A DNA stretch of 64,000 bases. Source: Galdieria partita (Eukaryota > Rhodophyta > Bangiophyceae > Galdieriales > Galdieriaceae). Of this stretch, positions 44,787 to 54,948 are shown piece by piece. How positions within the stretch are numbered: the first letter of the stretch is position 1; every line of letters begins with the position of its first letter. The notes below the pieces were generated by a model that made no database searches, was not told the DNA's origin, and saw nothing but the letters and a program-made list of their open reading frames with translations. The translations under genes and the position numbers were made by a program. The stretch covers positions 124,001 to 188,000 of the forward strand of contig BQMJ01000021.1 of NCBI GenBank assembly GCA_025991245.1, given 5' to 3'.

Positions 44787-46087
44787 ATGAAACAATGGAC
44801 TCGTCGTCATTTCAATTTCATTGGAGACTTCGTGAAAATGAATGGTCACATCTCCGACGAGTATGCTGGGTACCTTAGAACAGAGAAATATGACAAGGAG
44901 CCATACAGAAGAAAGGAATTCATCATAAATTGTGAGAAACCATTCAACGCAGAGACAAGACCGGTACGAAGCAAATATTTTACTATTCCTCTATTATGAT
45001 TGAAGATATTTAGGATCTTCTTCCTAGAAGCTTCTATGTACCAAACGACCTTTTCTTTGTAAGAAATCATGCACCTGTACCTGTTTTGAAGAGTGAAGAA
45101 GAATTCAGGCTTCGAGTGGAAGGTATCGTGGCGTTCCCGCTACTTCTATCTCTTCAGGATCTCAAAACAAAGTTTCGAAAGCATACTGTTACAGCTGTCT
45201 TGCAGTGTGCAGGAAATAGACGTACGGAAATGAGCCGTATCAAACCTATTCAGGGAGTTCCTTGGTTACATGGTGCAGCGGGCAACGCAGTTTGGTCTGG
45301 AGTGTTACTCAAAGATGTGTTGATGGCAGCGGGTGTCTATCCAAATAAAGCTGAACATGTTGAATTTGAAGGTGCAGATTTGCCTCCTGAAGAAGATAAT
45401 CGAAGAGGTTATTTGGCTTCTATTCCACTGAAAAAGGCACTCGATGAAGGAGAGGAGGTTCTACTGGCATATGAAATGAATGGAGAGGTTTTACCCAGAG
45501 ATCATGGATATCCTTTGAGAGCTATTGTTCCAGGATTTGTGGGTGCCAGAAGTGTCAAGTGGCTTAGCCGAATTATCTGTAAGATGGACTCTTCAGATGG
45601 CTTCTTTATGACCAAAGACTACAAGTATCTTCCGTCTAGCATGGACTTTGAGAATGTTGATTGGACATCAACTCCTCCTATAATGAATTTGTCTGTTCAA
45701 TGTGCAATCTGTGACCCAATGCCAAATACAAAGCTGTCTCAAGGGCCTTATAAGATTCGAGGCTACGCTCTTACTGGAAAAGGTGAACATATCATGAGAG
45801 TCGAACTTTCTGTGAATGGCTCAAAAGAATGGCAAGAGGCAAAATTGATCAAAGGTGAAAAGATTGCAAATAGAGAAATTCCCAAAAGAATCACTGCGGG
45901 AATAAAGGACTGGTCTTGGGTTCTATGGGAACTGGTCGTTGATATAAAGCCGCCTATGATTATTACAGCTAGAGCAATAGACTCTGCCTGTAATACGCAA
46001 CCAGAGGTTCCATTATGGAATTTGCGAGGAGTTATGAACAATTCTTGGCACAAAATTAACATCTTGCCGTTATCGTCAGCTCTATAA
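44787..46087 (+). CDS. SUOX: Sulfite oxidase (molybdenum cofactor enzyme)
   Basis: Oxidises sulfite to sulfate. Exons 44787-44963 and 45014-46087 (50-nt intron, phase 0) give 416 aa, plant-like in length and lacking the N-terminal cytochrome b5 domain of animal enzymes. The splice restores 'DLLPRSFYVPNDLFFVRNHA'. The Mo-pterin domain has the ligand cysteine in 'LQCAGNRRTEM' and 'DHGYPLRAIVPGFVGARSVK'; the dimerisation domain follows from about residue 275 and ends near 'PLWNLRGVMNNSWHK'. The C-terminus is S-S-A-L, only remotely like a peroxisomal targeting tripeptide (plant enzymes end SNL). It shares an intergenic region with the SufE-BolA gene. Confidence 0.95.
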
Positions 46088-46182
46088 AAGTAGCAATATA
46101 TATGCTTTAAAAATTTAAGCTCCATTTCTTTACTCTTCATTAGAAATGTATCAACAGTTGTCAACTATGTGAGAAAATTAGG

Positions 46183-46428
46183 TCAATAACTATCATCCAT
46201 CAAAACTAGCACAAAAATAGTAATAGCCAAAGCTACCGCCAATATTGAAAACGTCACAGGAAGAATAGAAATGGAATAAAGAATATCTTCCTCAATTTGG
46301 AAAACTGAATGATAATGTCTAACCAAACAATAGAAAGTGATAATAACGCCAAGACAAAATAGCAAAATGGACGCTGCCTTTCCACTAGATGTATATACAT
46401 ACTTAGAAGCAGTTGTTCCAAGAGCCAT
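46183..46428 (-). CDS. Small two-span membrane protein (81 aa)
   Basis: A single-exon ATG-started frame with two hydrophobic spans (about residues 18-37 and 55-76) joined by a short acidic loop; both ends are polar. Length and topology resemble TMEM258/OST5, the small subunit of oligosaccharyltransferase, including a 'KYVYTSSGKAA' start like 'RYTSPVNPA', but similarity is too weak for a name. It is tail-to-tail with sulfite oxidase (95 bp) and divergent from the RPA32-like gene. Confidence 0.55.
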   Translation of the reverse strand: MALGTTASKYVYTSSGKAASILLFCLGVIITFYCLVRHYHSVFQIEEDILYSISILPVTFSILAVALAITIFVLVLMDDSY

Positions 46429-46688
46429 TGCTCCTAAACCAGAACGAAGCCAAGAATTGAAGGTTCTGCAGGCATCGTGAGAAGCGACTCCACAATAGCC
46501 AGCCGAAGAAACCTACCGCTCACTAGAAAATAAGTTTCTTGCCCTTGCTCCTCTATTTTCTTGACCTCTGTAACGTACAAGCGCTACAATAATGTCACTT
46601 ACAGTTAAATAACTTGTGTAAGGTATTCGCCAACAGCTGGAAAGCCACTGCATGAAGAAATTCTAGAAACCAATTAGACGAATTCAAA

Positions 46689-47362
46689 ATGGATCCATTT
46701 ACGCAAGTTCTCTTCCTTCGAGACTTGTCAAAGCTTCACAAGGATCCACAAAGTGGTGAAGTTTTACTAACAAAAGGACTATCGTTTGAAAAGATAACGG
46801 TTTTTGGTATTGTTGTAGATTTTGAAGAAACAAGTGAGGAAAACTTTATTATCCAAATAGGTTGGTCTTGAGACTCTGTTAAACACATTAGAATCTAACG
46901 GTAAAGAAAGAGGACTCTTCTGCCATTGCAAATGTATTGGTTTCGAACCATTTGCTTAGCGTCCAACATTGTACTTTGGCAAAAGGCTTGTTTGTAGTAG
47001 TTTTTGGCTTTGTTAAGCTTTTGGACGGTCTTCCTTGTCAGACAGTTGTAGCTTTGGAGTTCAACGTCATCAAAGAACCCATAGAAGAGTTACTTGTGGA
47101 ACTTCAAGCCATACAACATTATAGGAGATATTATTATCCACAGTTGTTCCCTAGTGTAGAAGAACGGCGTGGTAGTGTGGATAATACAGTTTTAGCACTC
47201 GAAGAGATATTGCATGCTATCCGAAAGAATCACGGATTGACTTTCTGTGCTCTTGAGAAGGCTTTCAACAACTATTCAAAGGGGCAACTAATATATTTCT
47301 TATCGAAGCTGATAGATAACTTTTCAATCTACAAGCACGAGGACATTTATTTTCCTCTTTAG
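46689..47362 (+). CDS. RPA2: RPA32/STN1-like OB-fold plus winged-helix protein
   Basis: Exons 46689-46860 and 46911-47362 (50-nt intron, phase 1) give 207 aa. An OB-fold covers about residues 28-125: 'FEKITVFGIVVDFEE', 'IIQIEDSSAIANVLVSN' and 'GLFVVVFGFVKLLDG'. The order and the I-x-D-S/T block match the middle subunit of replication protein A. A winged-helix domain follows at the C-terminus ('LALEEILHAIRKNHGLTF', then 'YFLSKLIDNFSIYKHEDIYF'), as in RPA32. The short N-terminus lacks the Ser-rich phosphorylation segment seen in RPA32. STN1 of the CST complex has a similar layout but is larger; RPA32 or a close relative is preferred. Confidence 0.62.
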
Positions 47363-47569
47363 AGTTTGGTCTTACAATTACTTTGAAACTATAACTTTAC
47401 GTTTTCAGTATTCGTATCACCAACTTAAGCACATACAAAGTTTGTTTCACTTCAAAACTGCATCATGGTTCCTTGATAGAGACAGAATCAGTTGATAGGA
47501 AGTGACGAGTTCTCAAGTGTGTTTAAACAGGTCGTTCTTTGTTGATCCTTTGTCAAATAGTGGAAGAGA

Positions 47570-48715
47570 AGAAGTCACTGTGATAAAGGTTAGAATTTCC
47601 ACAGTTATGAGAGAAGACGAAGGAGAGGGCGATATAGCGTAGTTCGCCTTGGCAAGTTTGGTGGATACTTTTGTTACACTTAGACGGCTCAGCTTTCTTG
47701 TGGTTCTTGTAACTTCTGGTGCAGTAGAATTGCTCTGTAAGCGGTTGGAGTTGAAAAGACGGTCCATCTTCTCTTTCAGCTAGACAGGCGTTGGCTGCAG
47801 TTGGACAGTCCTCGTTTATGAGAATATATGAGGTATTATTTAGTTTGTGAATGAGCGTGCCGCACAAGTGGAATAAGTGTGGTGTTTTATCACCGTATCT
47901 TACTCTTTGGAAAGGTTTACTAACTCGAGGTGATATTGCGAAGAGGCATCAATATTTCAACACAAAGAGCACCTTCCTCGAATTGTTTCGACTGGGCGTT
48001 GTGTAAACAAAAGCAATACAATTGATGTAGAAGAACTACGTTTTTGGATGTAACGTCCGCGTATCAGCTATGGTTGCAGGCCTTTTGAATGCCAAGTGGT
48101 TATTCTTACTCACTGATGATGTTGATCAACTATATTCTGCAGATCCTCGAATAGATGCATCAGCAGTTTCTATCGATATTATTAAAGATATAGATTCTTC
48201 AGTCATTCGAATAGGAATTGGTTCTAAGGGAGACACGCAGTAGAGAACTTGAGGAATATATGCAATGATTATGGCTGCTTGTCTTACTACTTCATCTGGT
48301 GCAAGTGTTTGTATTATGAATGGTGGGAAACCTAAAAATATGTGAATTTTATTGTTGAATTCTGTCAAAATGAAGTGAGAAGGTTATTCGAGGTAAAAAA
48401 AACGTTGGATAGCTTATATGGCTCCTGAAGCTTTGTGATACTATTTATATTGGAAAAGGAGCAGAAGAAGCGATACTGATTAAGGAATCTTTGTTTGCTG
48501 TTGGAATAGGAAGTGTCGAGGGTTATTTTAATTCGGTCTGTGTAGTTCGTATATGCAGCTTAAGTGTACAAAAAGTGGCACGAGGTTGTGTCAATTACTC
48601 GAAAGTGACAAAGAAAAAGGACTTATAGTGAAATGCAGTCGAAATATGATGTCCCTGCAGAAATTGTTCATCGTCATATAATCTTGTGGTTCAACCTTGT
48701 TGGTTGCAATGAATG
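47570..48715 (+). pseudogene. proB: Decayed glutamate 5-kinase gene (kinase plus PUA domain)
   Basis: Read across several frames, the plus strand matches glutamate 5-kinase from end to end: 'VVLVTSGAVELL', 'ALAAVGQSSFMRIYEVLF', 'NTKSTFLELFRLGVV', 'EELRFGCNVRVSAMVAGLLN', 'LLTDDVDQLYSADPRID' and 'GIYAMIMAACLTTSSGASVC', then a PUA domain ('APEAL-TIYIGKGAEEA', 'ESLFAVGIGSVEGYF', 'VARGCVNYSK'). Stops and frame changes occur throughout, including one inside the GTGGM-type motif, so it cannot encode an enzyme. Glutamate 5-kinase makes glutamyl phosphate for proline synthesis. No intron-sized insert of the local 45-60 nt type is evident, so the parent was intronless or this is a retrocopy. The degree of conservation suggests fairly recent decay. 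Confidence 0.85.
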
Positions 48716-48909
48716 ATGAAATACTTGTAAGATATACTAAATGTACAATACATTGTTGGTGGAATGATATAAGTTGTGAAAATTCTAGTCCTATGTATGA
48801 TGCTAAGGTCAGTGTCATAAGTTACTGTCAAACATTTGTAGAACTTTTTTCATATCTAACGAAACCTATCGTATTCTTGGTCTCTATATACTCAATGAGA
48901 TATTTAATA

Positions 48910-50314
48910 TTAAGCAAATTCAAAGTCTTCGGGAGCAAACGCTTTCGCTAGATCTGCATAGGTCACCAACCAATGTTTTGCAACAGCTTCCTTCTCTAGT
49001 TGAAGCATTTTATCCACCAGAGGGCCTTTGATATGATGGAACGTTACAGGAAGAGCCTCTGGTCTTCCTTGACGGTTACCTGTTAAAGATGCATATTCTT
49101 CAAAGTATTTGCTTGGTGTCTCGTGATAGAAGAAAGGCTGTAACTCAGTTAAGAGAACTTGAAAGGAGAGCAAACAAAGACCAACTCGAGCATCTCCTTC
49201 TTTACAAACATCCCAACGTTCTATACACCATGGAATATGAGGAGCTATCCTTTCCATTGCAGCTTTTGAAAGAACAATTCCGGAACCTCCATGAGCAAAT
49301 GAAGGATTAGGTTTACCTTCCTCGTCAAAGAATTCTCCGTATTTATCACAATCACTCACTGTGAAAGGATTTCCCAAGTAAAAGGGTTGTTCTTCAGCTA
49401 AAAGACGAAAGTGATCCATTTGCAACGTCAGTGCGAGATTATCCAGAAAGACAAAAGTATCGTCATCCAACATGATGTACCATTTCTTGTTTGGAAAATA
49501 CTTATATAGTGCTAGAAAGCCTGGAAGATTCTTCTTGCTATCCATCCTAGTTGCGAACTGTTAGATGCAGCACAACGCTTATTTTAACCAGCTTACACAA
49601 AGCCTTCCGTCATCTCGCCAAAGAAAGCAGGCTGTTTTTCAACGTCTCCTTCGGCTGCTTCTAGTTGTTCCAGTCCCACTAGTTTACTCAAGTTTCTGGG
49701 AAGGAATTCGAACATTTCTTTCAAGCCAACTATGTTGGTTTCGCCTTCTTTGATATCAGATATCAACAATAAGTTTGGAATTCTTTTCCACCAAGTTTCA
49801 TTGTGTTTTGGTATTCTTTCTTTAGATACCGCTTTACCCGTCTTTACTGCAATTGCAACTTCATGTGCTATATCATCCCAAGGACGTCCTTGTTCAAACT
49901 ATTAGAAAAGAATTGTCCACTGCCATTTAGGAAAGACGATATACCTTGATAGACAGGACTGGAATCAAATATTACAGAGCTTTTCCAGTTATCTTTTGTC
50001 TCTGTTGTTGGCCTTATCGGTGGCTGCTCTTTCAGTTGTCTCTCCTCCTTCCACGTTGTTGAGCTCCAAGTAACTTGCTCAGTTACCCTAGAAGCTTCCT
50101 TCTTTTCAAAGTCATGTGTGAATTTAATTTTATGGGAGCCAAATACGAATCCAATACAGAAAAGAACAGCACACAAAGCCATAAAGAAGAGAACATAAGG
50201 TACTTTCTTTGTGGATTCACCAGGTTTCGGTGGTTCATTTTCTATTAATTTTTCTTTCAAGGTACTTGATGTAGCACTTGTAGATGTTCTCCTTGAGCGT
50301 AAAGTCTCAAACAT
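48910..50314 (-). CDS. GT31 fringe-like beta-1,3-glycosyltransferase, type II membrane protein
   Basis: Exons 50314-49945, 49888-49597 and 49546-48910 (56- and 50-nt introns) encode 432 aa. A cytosolic Ser/Thr-rich N-terminus precedes one membrane anchor (about residues 40-60) and a stem. The catalytic domain has the metal-binding DDD motif in 'KKWYIMLDDDTFVFLDNL', then 'YLGNPFTVSDCDKYG', 'FAHGGSGIVLSKAAMERI' and 'GDARVGLCL', all hallmarks of the fringe-related (DUF604) branch. It is likely a Golgi enzyme; sugar and acceptor are unknown. The gene is divergent from COQ6, 108 bp between start codons. The first intron acceptor is ACAAG. Confidence 0.88.
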
Positions 50315-50422
50315 TATTCTAATTAAAACTCAGTAACTAATGAAGACAGCAACAATAACTGTAAAAGATGCTTAAGAGAAAAAAGAAACGATCGAATCAC
50401 CGACGCGAACAAATGCCGAAAT

Positions 50423-51778
50423 ATGGCCCAAATGAGTTTTTGGTTGAGGCGAAGTGTTCAGCTTTGGCATCAAAGAACTTTATGTTCGGCTTTAACGGGG
50501 ACCAAAAGCTACGACATAGTTATTGTTGGAGGTGGACTTGTAGGTGCTGCAGTATGTGCTGGTGTCGCTCAATCAGGGTCACCTTGTAAGATAGCCATTG
50601 TAGAACCCAACTTGCAAAAGTTCCTATCAAACAGTGTTGAGCAGGAAGAGAGATCATTCCCTTTGAGGACCTCAACAATCAATCCTGCATCCCAACGCTG
50701 GCTGAAGAAACTGAAGATATGGGAACTGTTGGACTCACAAGAGATTGCTTCGTTCTCGAGAATGAAGGTGTGGGATTCTCGAAGTGGTTCATCAATAGTG
50801 TTTCATTCTTCAGAAGTTGGCTTGGAGTCTCTGGGATCCGTTGTAGCGAATGACGATTTATTAAGGGCTTGCTACAGAAGAATTCAAAGAAGTGCAATGT
50901 CGAAACAGAGCAAGATAGATTTTTTTGATTCAGGAGTGGATACTTTTCAGTGGTCCTCCTCTCATAGAGGTTTTACTGAGTGGCCAGTTTTAACTTTGAA
51001 AGATGGAAATGAACTGCATTGTCGCCTTGTTATTGCTGCAGACGGTTCCAACTCTCCTACCAGAAAGTCAGCAAATATACCCTGGTTTTCGCATTATTAT
51101 CAACAACGAGCAATAGTCGTTACTGTACGTACTGAAAAGCTTCATCGGACGGCTTGGCAAAGATTTTTATCGACTGGTCCTATTGCATTACTACCTATGG
51201 CAGGTTTGAATGTTTCTAACGTGGTTTGGTCAACAACGGAACTTGAAGCGAGTATTCTGTCTTCAGCCACAAAGGAAGCTTTAATCGATGAGCTTAACAA
51301 AGCATTTCTGGGTGTAGCTAATGATACTATTCTGAAAAAAGCCGACTCGGAAGAATATCCGCCAGTGATTTCTGAAATATTGAAAGGCCCAGCAAGTTTT
51401 CCTCTAGTTTTGGGTCACGCAACTGAATACGTGAAAGAACGCTTAGTTCTTGTTGGTGATGCAGCACATTCTGTTCATCCTCTTGCTGGTCAGGGAGTTA
51501 ACCTTGGATTTGCGGATGCTCGTTGTCTTGTCGAGATTTTAGAGAATGCACGGATGACTGGAAGAGATTTTGGTGAAATATCGCTTCTCTTGCAGTATCA
51601 GCTAAGGAGACTGCCAAAGAATTTGCTGATGCTATCATCTTTGCATGGTTTGGAGACAATTTTTTCGTCCAGTTTGGGTCCAGTTTCGTTTATTCGGGGT
51701 CTAGGAATGAGTTTACTGGGAGGTTTCATTCCAGCGAAGAAGGCGATTATTGACTTTGCTAGTGGAAAGATAGAATAG
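50423..51778 (+). CDS. COQ6: Ubiquinone biosynthesis monooxygenase COQ6
   Basis: A mitochondrial FAD hydroxylase acting on C5 of the benzoquinone ring of ubiquinone precursors. The single exon encodes 451 aa. The N-terminus is a mitochondrial presequence type (Arg, Trp, Ser, no acid until about residue 30). It is followed by 'YDIVIVGGGLVGAAVCAG' (FAD fold), 'LVIAADGSNSPTRK' (DG motif) and 'RLVLVGDAAHSVHPLAGQGV' with 'NLGFADA', the UbiH/COQ6 signature. 'FPLRTSTINPASQRWL' matches COQ6 rather than UbiF. It is divergent from the GT31 gene. A 64-codon minus frame overlaps the last 20 bp. Confidence 0.95.
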   Translation: MAQMSFWLRRSVQLWHQRTLCSALTGTKSYDIVIVGGGLVGAAVCAGVAQSGSPCKIAIVEPNLQKFLSNSVEQEERSFPLRTSTINPASQRWLKKLKIWELLDSQEIASFSRMKVWDSRSGSSIVFHSSEVGLESLGSVVANDDLLRACYRRIQRSAMSKQSKIDFFDSGVDTFQWSSSHRGFTEWPVLTLKDGNELHCRLVIAADGSNSPTRKSANIPWFSHYYQQRAIVVTVRTEKLHRTAWQRFLSTGPIALLPMAGLNVSNVVWSTTELEASILSSATKEALIDELNKAFLGVANDTILKKADSEEYPPVISEILKGPASFPLVLGHATEYVKERLVLVGDAAHSVHPLAGQGVNLGFADARCLVEILENARMTGRDFGEISLLLQYQLRRLPKNLLMLSSLHGLETIFSSSLGPVSFIRGLGMSLLGGFIPAKKAIIDFASGKIE

Positions 51779-52510
51779 TGATAAAGGAAGTAAACAAGAC
51801 GATGAAATGACCGGTATTGAAAAAAGTTTTGCTCTTTCCCCATTGTGTTATTTCAGCCCTTCTCATCCGCTGAGGATTCTTTTTGAAGTGTCCTGAGGTA
51901 CCAGACAATATGTTGGGAGGTTCAGCTTGTAACTCAATGCGTTCAAATAACATTTTGAGAACAGAGTTGGAGCACGTCCAAGTTTTCCTTACTATTTTGT
52001 TTGGATGTTTGGCTTAGTTGCTTTCAGATTGCATGTTTAGGTTTTGAGTTCCTCTGCAACAGAATTGTATACAACTTCACTAGAATGCATCAAGGTTCTA
52101 TCCTGCTTTGGAGGCTGCGCAATAATACTCTTTATAAGTTGTTCAACGAAATAGAAAACCGGAAACTATACATGTTGAAAGAGAAACAAAACATCCTTTT
52201 AGATGGAACGGATGAATTTGATATTATGAGCAATCTCATATGTGGAAATATTTGAAAAGTCTCAAATGGACATCTTCGCTTGACAGTATTGCTACTTAGA
52301 TAGACAACAGGGCAGTTTTTATGTGAGGATACAGCCTTTTTCTATCTATTTATATGTATGTATGTATTTGTGTAAAGAGTTCCAAAAGTCTTATCTCAAA
52401 TACTTTTATTGGAATGGATTCCAAGAAAAATGCTGGGGCTGAGCGCGCGATAATTCTGTTGAGTAATGGAAGCCTGAATTCCTTTTACACAGTTTTTCAT
52501 TCCTTGTCAA
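51779..52510. other. Gap with two weak small frames
   Basis: This 730-bp stretch holds an ATG-started minus frame 51953-51759 (64 codons, basic, ending inside the COQ6 tail). On the plus strand there is a possible two-exon frame: ATG at 51939, donor near 51984, acceptor TTTCAG at about 52027, then open to 52255 (about 90 residues). The two overlap and cannot both be typical genes; neither has a recognised family. The right end, with a TATG-repeat near 52345, is the leader of the GT61 gene. Confidence 0.3.
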
Positions 52511-53935
52511 ATGAAGAAGAAAACTCGAAACTATAAGAAAGGTTTGTTTTTGACTGTAGGAATGTTCCTTGTATGGCTTTTTTGCCAGATTTCCAGAAGG
52601 AAGATTATGAAGGAGAATTATTCCTCACCAGTCGTTGGAAACTTTTCGAAAAACCTTGCTGAATACTTTCAGCTCTGCAATGCACTTTATATGGCTACGT
52701 CGAAAGAGGAGATGGTCGCTTTTTCGAATTGTCGTAAGCGCTCCATTCTTATTCACAATGAAACAAGGAGAAACATTGCTTTGGTAAAATTGAATATCAC
52801 GGAGGACGCACCAGTCCTAGTGAAAACGGATGGTCCTACCAAGTGGCTTTTGAATAATGAATGGATAGAGACAGAAAGGAAGTTTTGTAGAAACAACTAT
52901 TTGCTCGGACTCACTTGGATTCTACCAGTGGATCCCTTTTATTTTAATGGGAATATTGCTCATCTTCACATTTTTGGAGCAATGCGTATCTGGTTTACCC
53001 TGGAGCAACTCAAGTCTAAAAACTTGTCAGTGAAGAGGATTCTATTTATTCGAAGACCATCAATAAAGAAATGCTGTCCAAACGGAAACCAGATTCAACA
53101 AACTCTAGACAGATTCCGTACTATCTTTCCCCTGGAGATCATCTTACTCGAACATGCCGTATGTTTGCAGGAGTTTCTATTGATTCCGCCAGGTCCTCGT
53201 TCTCACAATATTCAGTGGGGGGCTAGTCATAACGTGAGTTTGGAAAACAATTCACAAGAGTCATTGTTGGTTCAAACTTATGCTGAATATCTGAAAAAAG
53301 TTTTATTGAAAAATGACAACTTTTTTCTTAAGAGCTCCAAACGAATGCAACCACATGTCTTATTTGTGAGGAGAACTGGAAGGAGACAACTTTTAAATGT
53401 AGAGCAGTTGGCTATTTGGAGTCAGTCAAAGAAGGTGACTGTTTCTATCATCGATTTCTCAAAAGGAACTTGGTCGGATCATGCGAAAGTGGTCTCTAGT
53501 TCCGATATATTCTTCTCATGTCATGGTGCAGATCTGTAAGTCCTTCCTTTTTTCGTTGAATAGAATTCTAATTTTAGCTTTTATCCAAAAATTTTCAAAT
53601 CCAGCACAAATATGTTGCTTTTGCCTTCACGCAGTGTCGTTGTGGAGGTTTTTCCATTTAAAATGGCAATGAATGATGGGTTCCAAGTAATGGCCACTTA
53701 TTTGGGATTGAAATATTTAAGATATCAAGAACGTGATTTTCGGAATGCAGTGCCATACAAGGGAGCCGAATGTGCTCAAGTCTTCTCAAACTGGACATCC
53801 ATTGCTAATATACCTGAACCTTCCAAGACTAGAGGCAAACTGTTAGACAAATGTACAAATTATATGCATACGAATTTAAGCAGAAAAGTGTTCGAAACTT
53901 TACTTGAACAAGCAGTATCTTTATTGCATTCATAA
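52511..53935 (+). CDS. GT61-family glycosyltransferase (EOGT/xylosyltransferase-like)
   Basis: Exons 52511-53535 and 53605-53935 (69-nt intron) encode 451 aa. A basic start (MKKKTRNYKK) and one membrane anchor (about residues 11-27) mark a type II Golgi/ER protein with several N-glycosylation sequons. The diagnostic GT61 block is split by the intron and restored on splicing: 'SSSDIFFSCHGADLTNMLLL' then 'VVVEVFPF', where other members read HGAGLTN and a final Glu-Pro/Phe motif. Other blocks are 'HVLFVRRTGRRQLLN'. Upstream in-frame codons lack a better start. Donor and acceptor sugars cannot be told. Confidence 0.78.
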
Positions 53936-53979
53936 AATAATCATGTTGTTTTCAACAGGTCTTTCCGTATAAAGTAAGA

Positions 53980-54597
53980 CTATGAATGGGCTAAACTGTT
54001 CTTTGCCTCATCAGAAACTTCAATATCGGATATTCTCGTGTTTACAAACGGATATCGACGTGTGTTATTCAAATTATTTCTTTGATGTTCCCTAATACCA
54101 AGGTAGATAAAAAGAGGTGGTAAAAGCACTCCAGTAATGAGAATCAAATAACTCCAAAAGGAAAATTTGCCTATAACGGAAAATTTTAAACGTTGGATTA
54201 AAGTTACAGCTATCTATGCCTCACTTGTGGTTGACTGCACAGGTTCCGACTGCTGGCTTTGAACTGAAGTACTTTCATCTGCCTTATCCGGTTGTTCCTG
54301 TGTAGTCTCCAAATTAGAATTGTTACTTGGACTCGGAGTTTGTTTTGCTGGAGATAAAGATGGAATCGAGTTATTCAATACAGGTGCTGGTATTTCTGTA
54401 TGATTTACAGGGGAATCCTCGATAATCTCCTGTCTCTCTAGTTAAATGAACCCCTTTACAATATGTTCAAAACTTACCCTCTTCTCTACCAACTCAAATT
54501 TATATCCTTCAAAAATATTTGACGCCTCAGTTAAAACTACGCATGAGAGTATACAGTAAACGATAGAAAGCGTAATGAAGTACTTTTGTGGCTTCAT
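53980..54597 (-). CDS. Type I membrane protein with Ser/Thr/Pro/Gln-rich ectodomain
   Basis: Exons 54597-54478, 54435-54225 and 54170-53980 encode 173 aa. Features in order: a cleavable signal peptide (about residues 1-26, 'FITLSIVYCILSCVVL' core), a low-complexity lumenal segment rich in Ser, Thr, Pro, Gln and Asn with three or more N-glycosylation sequons, one membrane span ('FWSYLILITGVLLPPLF'), and a 45-residue polar cytosolic tail. The first intron is only 42 nt and ends TAGAG. No family is recognised; the layout suits a cell-surface or secretory-pathway mucin-like protein. Confidence 0.65.
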
Positions 54598-54948
54598 TGC
54601 GCTTTCTAATCGAGTGGCGCGCAAGGCGTAATTTTGGAACTTTTGGGAGAGGAATTGAACAGGGATGCGCGCCTTTCCAATTCAAAGATGCCCATATCCT
54701 CAACACACCAAGTATCCTTCAAAATTTATGATTTCGTGCTCTAGAGAAAATCTCACAACTAAGAAATAATAGACTTCATTTTACTCTTTACAAACTTTAA
54801 CAAGTTCCTAGTTAGTTCTTTGTTGATTGTGTGCAACAAATCATTACAAAGAGACCCAGTACCCATTGTTCTAATATGAGTCGTAGGTGACTGTAACATG
54901 AAACAACGCCCTCCCACAAAAATGTTCAAACATGTCGTCTTCTCTGTT
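54598..54948. other. Intergenic stretch, no gene seen
   Basis: This 350-bp region upstream of the type I membrane-protein gene has a GCGCGCC-containing stretch near 54665 and is otherwise AT-rich. It should contain that gene's promoter and the 3' UTR of the zinc-knuckle gene. Confidence 0.5.
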
